DNA of 64,000 nucleotides. It comes from Sphingomonas kyeonggiensis. Lineage in GTDB: Bacteria > Pseudomonadota > Alphaproteobacteria > Sphingomonadales > Sphingomonadaceae. The stretch spans positions 62,001 through 126,000 of the forward strand of contig NZ_JACHLN010000002.1 of NCBI RefSeq assembly GCF_014204495.1. Direction: 5' to 3'. The notes beneath the pieces are model-generated. The model did not search any database, was not told where the DNA came from, and worked only from the letters and a program-made list of their open reading frames with translations. Positions 17,787 to 28,500 of this stretch are shown here, in pieces. Positions within the stretch are counted from its first letter, which is position 1. Each line of letters begins with the position of its first letter. The position numbers and the translations under genes were made by a program.

Positions 17787-18737
17787 TCAGGCCCTCGCTT
17801 CGGCAATGGCGGCGGCGAGCGTGCGCTCGGCAAGCACCAGCTTGAACTTGTTCTGCTCGGTGGGCTTGGCACCGGCAAAGGCGAGGGCAGTTGCCGCCTT
17901 CGCGCCCTGTGCCAGGGCGGCTTCCGCGGCCTCGACCCGCCACGGTTTGTGCGCGACGCCGCCGAACGCGACGCGGCCGCTGCCGTCCTTCTGCAGGATC
18001 GCGCCGACCGAGACGAGTGCGAAGGCATAGGAGGCCCGGTCACGGACCTTGTGGTAGATATGCGTGCCGCCGATCGGCTTCGGCAACGTCACCGCAGTGA
18101 TCAACTCGCCGGCTGCCAGCGTGTTCTCGACGTTCGGCGTGTCGCCGGGCAGGGTGTGGAACTCGGCGATCGGGATGGCCCGCGTCGCGCCGTCCGCGCG
18201 GACCGTTTCCACCACCGCGTCGAGCGCGCGCATCGCAATCGCCATGTCGCTGGGATGGGTGGCGATACAGGCATCGCTGGCGCCGATCACCGCCATGCTG
18301 CGGTTGATCCCGCCGATCGCCGCGCAGCCGCTGCCGGGCTTGCGCTTGTTGCAGGGCTGGTTGGTGTCGTAGAAATAGGGGCAGCGGGTGCGCTGGAGCA
18401 GGTTGCCCGCGGTCGTCGCCTTGTTGCGCAACTGGCCCGAGGCACCCGCGACGAGCGCGCGGGAGAGCAGGGCGTAATCCTTGCGGACGCGCTTGTCGGC
18501 GGCGAGATCGGTGTTGCGGACCAGCGCGCCGATCCTGAGGCCGCCTTCCGGCGTCGCCTCGATCCGGTCGAGCCCGAGATGGTTGACATCGACCAGGTGG
18601 GTCGGCGTCTCGATCTGCAGCTTCATCAGGTCGAGCAGGTTGGTGCCGCCCGCGATGAAGCGCGCGCCCTGGGTGCGGCCGACGATCGCGGCGGCCTCGG
18701 CGGGCGAGCCCGCGCGCTCATAGGTGAAAGCCTTCAT
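17787..18737 (-). CDS. paoB: Aldehyde oxidoreductase FAD-binding subunit (PaoB type)
   Basis: The 316-residue product has a CO-dehydrogenase-flavoprotein-type FAD domain, including [13 protein letters not shown] and [15 protein letters not shown]. The Cys-bearing insertion RTRCPYF...[13 protein letters not shown] is the hallmark of PaoB proteins with an extra [4Fe-4S] cluster. It overlaps paoA by ATGA (18734-18737). The middle subunit passes electrons from the Mo/2Fe-2S centres to FAD. Confidence 0.92.
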   Translation of the reverse strand: MKAFTYERAGSPAEAAAIVGRTQGARFIAGGTNLLDLMKLQIETPTHLVDVNHLGLDRIEATPEGGLRIGALVRNTDLAADKRVRKDYALLSRALVAGASGQLRNKATTAGNLLQRTRCPYFYDTNQPCNKRKPGSGCAAIGGINRSMAVIGASDACIATHPSDMAIAMRALDAVVETVRADGATRAIPIAEFHTLPGDTPNVENTLAAGELITAVTLPKPIGGTHIYHKVRDRASYAFALVSVGAILQKDGSGRVAFGGVAHKPWRVEAAEAALAQGAKAATALAFAGAKPTEQNKFKLVLAERTLAAAIAEARA

Positions 18738-19381
18738 GCCTTCCTCCGGGCAGCGACTTCGCTGATCGCCTCGACGATGTTCGAATAGGCACCGCAGCGG
18801 CAGATGTTGCCGCTCATCCGCTCACGGATTTCCTCGGCGCTCATCGCCGGCTTGCCCGCGACGTCGCCGGTGACGTGGCTGGGGATGCCGGCACGGATCT
18901 CGTCGAGTACCGCCACGGCCGAGCAGATCTGGCCGGGGGTGCAATAGCCGCACTGATAGCCGTCATGCTTCACGAAGGCGGCCTGCATCGGGTGGAGCTT
19001 CTCGGCCGTGCCCAGGCCTTCGATCGTGGTGACGCTGTCGCCCTCGTGCATCACCGCCAGGCTGAGGCAGGAGTTGATCCGCCGCCCGTCGACGATCACG
19101 GTGCAGGCGCCGCACTGGCCGTGGTCGCAGCCCTTCTTGGTGCCGGTGAACTGGAGATGCTCGCGCAGCGCGTCGAGCAGGGTGGTGCGGGTGTCGAGCT
19201 CGAGCGTGTGCGGCTTGCCGTTCACCTTGAGCGTGACCCTGGCCAGCACCGGCGCACCGGCGCCGGCGGATGCCGCCTCCTGCGCTTCGGCGATGGGTGG
19301 TGCGGCGGTCATCGCCACGGACGCCGCGCCGCCGACCAATATGCCGCGCCGCGACAGTTCGAATTCACCCGGTCCATGCAT
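18734..19381 (-). CDS. paoA: Aldehyde oxidoreductase 2Fe-2S subunit with Tat signal (PaoA type)
   Basis: The 215-residue subunit begins with a twin-arginine leader ([18 protein letters not shown]). The plant-type 2Fe-2S motif is [25 protein letters not shown], and a second cluster motif includes [12 protein letters not shown] and GNICRCGAY. The Tat leader suggests export of the folded PaoABC heterotrimer. First gene of the operon, with GGGAGCAAGG upstream. No PaoD-like maturation factor is seen nearby. Confidence 0.93.
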   Translation of the reverse strand: MHGPGEFELSRRGILVGGAASVAMTAAPPIAEAQEAASAGAGAPVLARVTLKVNGKPHTLELDTRTTLLDALREHLQFTGTKKGCDHGQCGACTVIVDGRRINSCLSLAVMHEGDSVTTIEGLGTAEKLHPMQAAFVKHDGYQCGYCTPGQICSAVAVLDEIRAGIPSHVTGDVAGKPAMSAEEIRERMSGNICRCGAYSNIVEAISEVAARRKA

Positions 19382-19486
19382 CTTGGCCCTTGCTCCCTGC
19401 GACTGGCGATCCCGACGCGACTGATCCTAGACCTCCTGAACGAGGACCGCAAAGCTTTGCTCCGTTCCGGGCGGGCGCAGGTGACG

Positions 19487-19514
19487 AAAAGGCCGGGAGT
19501 TTCCCCCCGGCCTC
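19487..19514 (-). terminator. Intrinsic terminator after tpsA
   Basis: On the minus strand GGCCGGG and CCCGGCC form a stem with a short loop, followed by TTTT. It lies about 27 bp after the tpsA stop codon. Confidence 0.85.
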
Positions 19515-19540
19515 CTTCGTACACGATGGGACGTGACGGA

Positions 19541-22500
19541 TTACTGCCCGGCCAGCTCTTCCTCGACCTCGAGGTTGCTGTCGTCGAGCTGGATGATGAT
19601 CGCGGTGTAGCCGACGCGCAGCAGCTCGCCGAGTCGGCTGACGCTGTTGACCACCACCGGCGGGCGCTGGTTGCTCCTGCCGTCGCCGGCCGGAGCGATC
19701 AGGCCGAGGGCGAGGCCGGTCGGCAGCTGGATCTCGCCATTGGCCGCGACCCTGCCGCCCGCCGGGATCACGAAGGTATCGATGATGATCTGGCGGGCAT
19801 CGGTGGTGCCGGTGCCGATCACCGGCTGGTCGTTCACGAACAGCGTGCCGGTGTTGTTGGTGTGGATCTCGCTGAACACGCCGGTCACCGTGCCGCTGGG
19901 TGCCGTCACCGTCACCACCGCGCCGTTCACCGTGACGTCGATCGGGCGGAGCGAAGTCAGCGTGATCGCGCCCGGGCTGGTGTAGCTGCCCGTGAGGTTG
20001 CCGTTGGTGGCGACCGAGACGCCGCCAGTGCCGGTAACGGTGGCACCCACCGCGCCGCTCTGCGAGGTCAGCGAGGCCGAGCCGCCGCTGGTGACGGTCG
20101 AGGAGATCGCGCCGCTGGCCGTGGCGAGCGATACCGCGCCACCCGCGGTGATCGGGCCTGTGATGCTGCCGCTGGTCGTGCTGGCGGTGACCGCGCCGCC
20201 GGCGTTGACGCTGCCGCTGATCGCGCCGGTGGTGGTCACCAGTTCGACCGCGCCGGTTGCGGTGACCGGGCCGGTGATCGAGCCGCCGCTGCTGCTCACC
20301 GAGACGTTGCTCTGCGCGGTGATCGCGCGGCTGACCGAGCTGCCATAGTCGAGGTCGACCGGGCCGCCTGCGATGATCGAGCCGCTGCCCGTACCGCCTG
20401 CGTTGATCGTCACCGAGCCGCCGGCGCGGATCGGTCCGCTCTCATTGCCGGCCACGCGTGCGTTGACATTGCCCAGCGTGTCCAGCGTGTTGGCGCTGAA
20501 CGCCTGCGAGCCGCTGAGGACCGAGGTGAAGGTGCCGGCGAGCTTCACGGTGGCACCCGTGAAGTCGTGGCCGGTCACGCTCATCGTGCCGAGGCGGATC
20601 GCGTCGGTGCCGGCATTGCCGATCGTCACGTCGCCGCTGTTCGCGGTCAGGCCGTTGCCGGCGGTGAAGGTCACGTTCTGCTGCGCGTTCACCGTGCCGA
20701 CGAGATCCGGCTGGATGCTGATCGCACCGCCGGCGCCGCCGGGCAGGGTGGTGTTGAAGGTCGTGCTGCCCTGGGTCAGGCGGACGGTCGCGCCGGTGCC
20801 GCCGGTGAAGGCCAGGCTGTTCGCCGCATAGGTGCCGCCATTGAGCACGGTGCTGCCGGCATTGACCGTGGTCGCGCCGAGGCGGCGGGTGGCGCCGCTG
20901 TTGCCCAGCGCCACCGAGCCGGAGCCGGCGTTGAGCGCGAGGCCCTGGCTGCCGGCCACCGCCGCATCGACCGTGCCCAGCGTGATCGCGCCATTGACGG
21001 TGGTCACGCTGGTGTTGCCCGCCAGGTTGGTCGCGCCGGCGACCGTGAAAGCGCCGCCGGCGGTCGTGTAGGCGCCATTCAGGCTGGTCGCGCCGGTGTA
21101 GCTCTGGGAACCGACGGTTGAGACGCCGTTTGTTGCAATGGTTGCGCCGGAAAGGGTCAGGCTGGCCAGCCCCGTGACTGCTCCGACGGAGACAGTCCCC
21201 GTACCCGTGTTCACGCCGAAGTTCGCACTGCCGCTGACATTGCCCAGCGAGACATTGCCGCCGGTGGTGGTCACGGTAGTAGCGCCGGCCAGGCTGGTGG
21301 CGCCGTTCACCGCGAAGCTGCCGGCAGCATAGGCGCCGCCCAGCACGGTGGCGCCGGTGTAGCTCTGCGCGCCGCTGGTCGAAGCACCGGCAGTGACGAT
21401 CGTGCCGCCGGTGACCGACAGCGAGGCGAGGCCCGACGCCGCGCCGAGCGTGACATTGCCCGTGCCAACATTGACGACCAGAGCGTTCAGACCGCTGGTT
21501 GCGCCGAGCACGGCGTTGCCGCCCTGGGTGGTAACCGTGGTGGCGCCGGCCAGCGTGACGGCGCCGCTGACGGTGAATCCGCCACTGCTGGCGTACACTC
21601 CGTTCAGACTGGTCGCACCCGTATAGTTCTGTGCGCCGAGGGTAGCGGCTCCGGTGGTGGCGATGTTCGCGCCGGTAACCGCCAGAGAAGCAATGCCGTT
21701 CACCGCGCCGAGGGTGACGCTGCCGGTGCCGGCATTGACGGTGAGGCCGCCCGCGCCGCCGACCGTGCCGAAGCTTGCACTGCCGCCCGCGGTGGCGACG
21801 CTCACGGCATTCACCGTGCCCGCCGCGCCGTTGACCGTGAAGGCGCCGCCGCCGGTGTTGTACGCGCCGTTGAGGCTGGTTGCGCCGGTGTAGCTCTGCG
21901 CGCCGGTGCTGCTCACGCCCGAGGTGGCGATCGTCGTGCCGGTGGCGGTGAGCGAAGCCAGGCCCGAAGCGGCGCCGAGCGAGACGCTGCCGCCGGTCAC
22001 GGCAAGCGCATTGCCGCCGCCCGCGATCGTGCCGAGCGCAGCATCGCCGGTGGTGGTGACGCTGGTCGCACCGGCCAGCGTCGCGGCACCCGCGCTGAAG
22101 CTGGCGGCGTCATAGCTGCCGTTCAGCACGGTATCGCCGGTATAGCTCTGCGCGCCGCTGGTCGAGGCGCCGGCCGTGGCGATCGAGCTGCCGGTTGCCG
22201 AGAGCGCGGTGAGGCCGCTCACGGCACCCAGCGTCACGTTGCCGCCCGCGCCGACCGTGAGCGCCTGGGCGCCGGTGATCGCGCCGCCGAAGCTGGCATT
22301 GCCGCCAGCGGTGACGCTGGTGTCCTCCGCCAGGTCGGTCGCGCCGTTGACGGTGAAGTCACCGCCCGCGCTGTGCTCGCCGGCGAGGCTGACCGAGCCG
22401 GTATAGCTCTGCGACCCGCTGGTCACCGCGCCATAATTGTTCACGACGCGGCCGGTGAGCGAGAGATCGGTGACGCCGGTCACCGAGCGGACGAGCACGG

Positions 22501-25500
22501 TGCCGTCGCCGCCGGCATTGGCCGAGAAGCTGGTGCTGCCGTTGCCGATCACCGAACCCATGGCGATGCTGCCATCGATATTGGTGTTCATCACGGTCGA
22601 GCCGGTGAGGATCGCATTGCCGAGCACACTGAAGTTGCTCGCGCTGTAATTGCCGCCGAACCGGGTCTCGCCGAAATAGGTCTGGCCACCGACCGTCGAG
22701 GCGCCGGCCGTGGTGATCGTCGCGCCGGTGACGGTGAGCGACGTGATGCCGTTGACCGCGCCCAGCGTCACATTGCCTGTGCCGGCGTTGAGGTTCAGCG
22801 CGCTGTTCGGGCCGACGATGGCACGGAAGCTGGCGTTGCCGCCCTGCGTCGTCACGTTGGTGGCGCCGAGGGCGAGAGTCGAAGTGCCGGTGACGGTGAA
22901 GGTGCCGCCATTGGTGGTGTAGTTGCCGCGCAGCAGGGTCGCGCCGGTGTAGCTCTGCGCGCCGCTGGTGACAGCGCCGTTGGTGGCGATGCCGGTGCCG
23001 GTCACCGAGAGCGAGGTCAGGCCATTGACCGCGCCGAGCGTGACGCTGCCGGTTGCCGCCAGGGCGAGCGCGCGCGCGCCGCCGATCGTACCGAAGACGG
23101 CATTGCCGCCTGCCGTGACGCTGGCGTTGCCGCCAAGCGTCGTCGCGCCGTTGACGGTGAAGGCGCCGCCGGCGGCGTAGGTGCCGTTGAGGTTGGTCGA
23201 GCCGGTGTAGCTCTGCGCGCCGGACGTGACTGCGCCCGCGGTGGTGATCGACCCGCCGCTCGCGGTCAGCGTCCCGAGGCCCGAGACGGCGCCCAGGGTC
23301 AGGCTGCCGATGCCGGTGTTGACCGAGAGGCTGTTGCCGGTACCGGTGGCGCCGACCGTGCCCAGCGTGGCGCTGCCGCCCGACGTGGCGATGCTGGTGT
23401 TGCCGCCGAGCGTGCTTGCCCCGTTGACTGCGAAGCTGCTGCCGTTGGTCGCGTAGCTGCCCGCGAGGGTGGTCGCGCCGGTGTAGCTCTGTGCCCCGAT
23501 AGTGGTGGCACCGGCCGTGGCGATGTTCGCACCGGTCGCCGAGAGCGAGGCGATGCCGCTGACCGCGCCGAGCGTCACATTGCCGGAGCCGGCGTTGACG
23601 CTGAGGCCGCCCGCACCGCCGACGGTGCCAAGGCTCGCATTGCCGCCCGAGGTGGCGACGCTGACCGCGTTGACCGTGGTTGCCGCGCCGGTGACGGTGA
23701 AGGCGCCGCCGTTGGTTGCGTAGCTGCCGTTCAGCGTGGTCGCGCCGGTATAGCTCTGCGCGCCGCTGGTCGAGGCGCCGGAGGTGGCGATCGTCGCGCC
23801 GGTTGCGGAGAGCGAGGCAAGGCCGGTCACCGCGCCCAGCGTGACGGCGTTGGCGCCTCCATCGATCGCCAGGGTGCCCGTGCCGCCGATGGTGCCGAAG
23901 CCGGCATTGCCGCCCGCGGTGACGCTGGTGTTCGCGCCGATCGTCGTCGCGCCGTTCACGGTGAAGGCGCCACCCGCGGTGTAGGTGCCGGCCAGCGTCG
24001 TCGCGCCGGTGTAGGTCTGCGCGCCGGTGCTGGTCATGCCCGCGGTGGCGATCGTCGCGCCGGTGGCGGTGAAGGTGCTGATGCCGGTAGCCGTGCCGAG
24101 GACGACGTTGCCGGTGCCCGCGTTCACGGTGAGCGGGCTGGAGAAGCCGAAGCTGGCGAAATTGCCGAAGCTGGCATTGCCGCCCGCCGTGGTGACCGTC
24201 ATCGCGCCGCCGAGCATCGAGGTGCCGTTGATCGCGAAGGCGCCGCCGCCGGTGCTGTAGGTGCCGACGAGCGTGGCCGAGCCGTTGAGCGTGAATGCGC
24301 CGCCATTGGTGGCATAGGTGCCCGAGAACGAGCCGCCGCCATTATAGGTCTGCGCGCCATTGGTGCTGGCGCCCTGCGAGAGGATCATGCCGCCGGTGCC
24401 GGTGAGCGTGCCGACATTGGAGACGGTGCCGAAGCGCAGCTGGCCGCCATGCGCGGTGGCGACGAGATTGTGGCCGTTGCCGGCGATCGTGCCGAAGTCG
24501 ACGTTGAAGCCGGTGTCGCTGCCATTGCCGTCGACATTGGCGTCGGCGGTCAGCTGGGTCGCGCCGCCGAAGGTCAGGCTGCTGCCGGCAGCGAAGTTTC
24601 CGCCCAGCGAGATGAGGCTGCCGCTGTAGAGCTGCGCGCCGCTGGTGGTGGCGCCCACGGTCGTGATGCTGGTGCCGTAGACGGACAGGTTGGCGAGGCC
24701 GCTGGCGAGGCCGATGACGACGTTGCCGCTGCCCGCGCGGAGCGTGAGGTCGGTCGCGCCGGTGATCGCGCCGAGCGCGATATTGGCATTGCCCGTGCTG
24801 GTATCGACTTGCGTGACGCCGGCGAGCGTCGTCGCGCCGTTCACGGTGAAGGCGCCACCCGCGGTGTAGGTGCCGTTCAGCGTGGTCGCGCCGGTATAGC
24901 TCTGGGCGCCGCTGGTCGAAGCGCCCGCCGTGACGATTTCGTCCGCGCTGATCGCGATCGAGGCCAGGCCGGTCGCCTGGCCCAGGCTGACGTCGCGCGT
25001 GCCGGCGGAGGCGCTGAACGCATGGGCGCCGGTGAGGCTCGCGATGCCGATATCGCCCTCGGTCATGATGATCGAGGTGTCGCCGGCCAGCGTGGCCTGG
25101 CCCGAAACGGTGAACCAGTCGCCGGCATAATAGGTGCCGTTCAGCGTGGTCGCGCCGTCATATTGCTGCGACCCGACCGTGTAGACAGGGGCGGCGACGA
25201 TGCTCGTCCCGGTCACGGACAGGCTGTTCAGCACCGACTGGCCGAGCGAGACCGTGTTGCCGGTCAGCGTGAGGTTATAGGGCGAGAGGACCGAGCCGAG
25301 GTTCAGCGCGCCGCCCGCGAGCAGCGTCGTGTCGCCGGTCAGCACCATGCCGCTTGCGATGTTCATGTCGCCGGTGGCGGTGATGCTGGTGCCGATATTG
25401 GTGCCGGCGGCGCCCGCGCCGAAGCTCAGGCTGTTGACGGTGATCGGGCTGGTCATGTTCAGCACGCGCGGCGCGTCGAGCGTCACATTCTCGTTATAGG

Positions 25501-28500
25501 TCCCGCCGCCGATATAGACGGTGCCGCCCGAGACCACGGCATCGAGGCCGCCCTGGAGGTTGAGCAGGGTGCGCTGGCTGCCCTGGGCGCCGGCGGTGCC
25601 ACTAGTGGTGACATAGGCGCGGGTGCGGTTCGCCGCGCTGTAACCCTGGTTGTAGACCGCCATGCCGCCATTGGCCGCGGCGAGGGCGAGCAGGCGGGCC
25701 TGCTCGCTGAGCGGCGTGTTCGGGCCGAGCGCGCCGGCCGAAGGCGTGATCGTCGTGCCGTTCCAGATGCCGTTCAGATAGGTGATGATGCCCCATTCAT
25801 TGCCGAACGCGCCTTCGCTGTTGCCGGCGATGTTGAGGTTCGAGCCGTCGGTATACTGGACCGAGATCGCGCTCTTGGTGTTGTCGATGACGTTGTTGGT
25901 CAGCGACGTGCCGGTGTTGCGGCCGTCGATCAGGATGCCGTTGCGCACCCCGGTGATGGTGTTGCCGGTGACGGTGACATTGTCGGCGCCATTGGCGACG
26001 ACGATGCCGCGGGTGATCGTCGGCCAGACATAGGTGACATAGCTCTGGTCGGCCGGGCCGAAGATCTCGAAGCCGGAGACGGTGACGCCGTCGGCGTTGA
26101 TCGTGATGCCGTTGCTGCCGCTGGTGCTGGCGTCGATCTTCGCGCCGGCCGCGCCGATCAGCGATACGCCGTTGGTGGTGATCGACGCGTTCGCGCCATA
26201 GGTGCCGGCGGCGACGTTGATCGTGCCGCCCGTGCGGACGTCACGCGCGGCCGCGCTGATCGTCAGCCCGGGGACGACGGTGAAGATGTTGCTGAAGCCG
26301 GTGCCGGTATAGTTTTCGAGCGAGGTGCTGTAGCCGAAGCCGAGGCTGAGCCCGAACGTCGTGGCATCCTGAAGCGTCGTGCGGAAATAGGTGAACTGGC
26401 CGCCATTGGCGCGGTGATCGGTGTTGCGCAGGGCATAGCCATAGCCGGTCAGGTTGAGCTGGCCGAAGCCCTGCGTCGTCGATTCCAGCTGCGAGAACAG
26501 CCCGTTGAATTCCTCGAAATTGTTCTGCGCGGCGTCGATGCTGATGTTGGTGGTCTGGCCGTCATAGCCACCCGCGCGGTTGGTCTGATAGAGCGCGACG
26601 CCGCCCCAGTTGTTGTTCAGCGTGTGGACGCCGTTCAGCGTGACGTTCGCGCTGTCGGTGATCTGGACGCCGGCGCCCTCGGTGTTCTGGCCGTCGGCGG
26701 TGAAGTTGGTGATCGTGACGCCGACGGCGCCGTTGATGTCGAGCTCGGCGCGGCGCGAGCCCTTCACCGTCACGTCGCTGATCGTGACGTTGCTGATGCG
26801 CTGGCTCGGCGCGTAGCTGACCGGGTTGGGCTGGACCTTGATGCCGTAATTGCCGCCCGAGAGCGTGCTGCCGAGCAGGGTGAAGTTGGCGAGACTGGTG
26901 TTGTCGGCATAGACGCCGATCGTGCCGAGACCGCCGCCATTGTTGACGGTGCGGCCGTCGAGGATCGTGCCGGCCTGCGACTGGCCGATCAGCGCGATGC
27001 CGCGATCGATCTTGAGCTGCGCGCCGAGCACATAGGTGCCGTCGAGGATACGCACCGTGTCGCCGGCCTGGGCGCGGGCGATCGAGGCGTCGATCGTGCT
27101 GGTGATGCGGATGTCGGGATCGCCGCCTGCCGTGATCGTGGCACGAGCGCTGGTCGAGCTGCCCTCATAGGCGAGCACGCCACCGCGCAGGAAGCTGTTG
27201 CCGTTGTTGCGGAACACATCGTCCCAGGCGAAGGCGCTGCTCAGCAGGCCGACGGTGCGCACGGGGATATCGACGTCGAAGCTGTTGCCGGTCACCGTCA
27301 CCGCGCCGGCGTAGAGCTGCTGCCACGGCGTGTTGGGCATATAGCCCTGGATCTGGAAGCCGCGCATGCCGGTGAGGCTGCTGGTCAGGCTGTTGTTGGC
27401 GAAGACCCGGTTCGAGGCGTCTGTGGTGCGGCCGGCGCCCGCGGCGACGACGACCATCGCGCTGGCATAGGTGCCGCCGAGGAACTTGTTGCCGGTGATC
27501 GTGAAGCTCTCGAGCCGGGTGCGGGCCGGATCGTTGAAGTCGTCGATATAGAGGTTGGCGGCGGTCTGGTTGCCGCTGTTGTCGATCACCGAGTTGCGCA
27601 GGGTGAAGGCGTTGCCGATCACCTCGACGGTCTTGTTGTCGCCGGCGGCGGCGGGCTTGAAGCCCAGGCCCTCGATGGTGATGCCGTTGCCCGAGATGAA
27701 GTGCTGCGCGCCGAAACCGGCCTGGTAGCGGGCGGTGATGAAGGCGGCGACGTCGTCGGCGTCGGTGATCGCGTTGCCGGCGGCATCGACGCCGCGCAGG
27801 GTGATGTTGTCCTTGTAGAGGTACAAGCCGAAGCTCTGCGCGCCGGCATCGCCGTAGTAGCCGACGCCGGTGACGCCTTCGAGATAGTCGCCCGGGCGGA
27901 TGGTGACGATGGCGCCGGGGGCGGCTTCGTTGACCGCCGCCTGGATGTTGCGGCTGAACGTGTGATAGCCGGTCGCCGAAAGGTCCGACCAGGCGCCGGC
28001 GCCGGTCAGCGTGTTGGCGGCGAGCAGGTCGGCGAAGCTGGCCGTGCCCAGCGCGGCGTCGCTGATATAGAGGCCGTTGGCGGTATAGGCGACGCCGGCC
28101 ATGTCGAAGGCGTTGCCGGTGAGGGTCGCGCCCGCGCCGCGCACGCGCAGCATCGCGCCGAAGCCGCCGGTGGTGGTGGCGAAGCTGTTGCCGGTGATCG
28201 TCGAGCCGGCGGAGTCGATCGTCACGCCGGTGTTCAGACCGGAATCGCCGTTGACCACATTGTTGGTGAAGCTGATCCCGCCGCCCACGCCGCCGCCGCC
28301 GAGTGCTACGAGCTGGCGCGAGACGTTGGGCACGGTGAACTGGTCGCCGGTCGCGGGGGCCGCGCCGACATAGGTCTTGCCGGTGATGATGTTGCCGTCG
28401 ACGACCAGCCCGGTGATCGCATAGCCCCATTCGGAGACGAGGCCGAGATCGCCCGCGGCGACGATGCGGTTGCCGGTGATCCGCGAGCCGGTGTTGGTCT

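Noticed and set aside
15669..21121. Long plus-strand frames opposite paoABC and the end of tpsA (1039 and 748 codons)
   Set aside because: Antisense shadows of well-supported minus-strand genes; composition rich in Arg/Ala/Gly/Asp with no motifs.
25000..25200. Possible CRISPR-like regular repetition within 21-25.2 kb
   Set aside because: The period (about 270 bp) and lack of short identical repeats with unique spacers show a coding protein repeat, not a CRISPR array.
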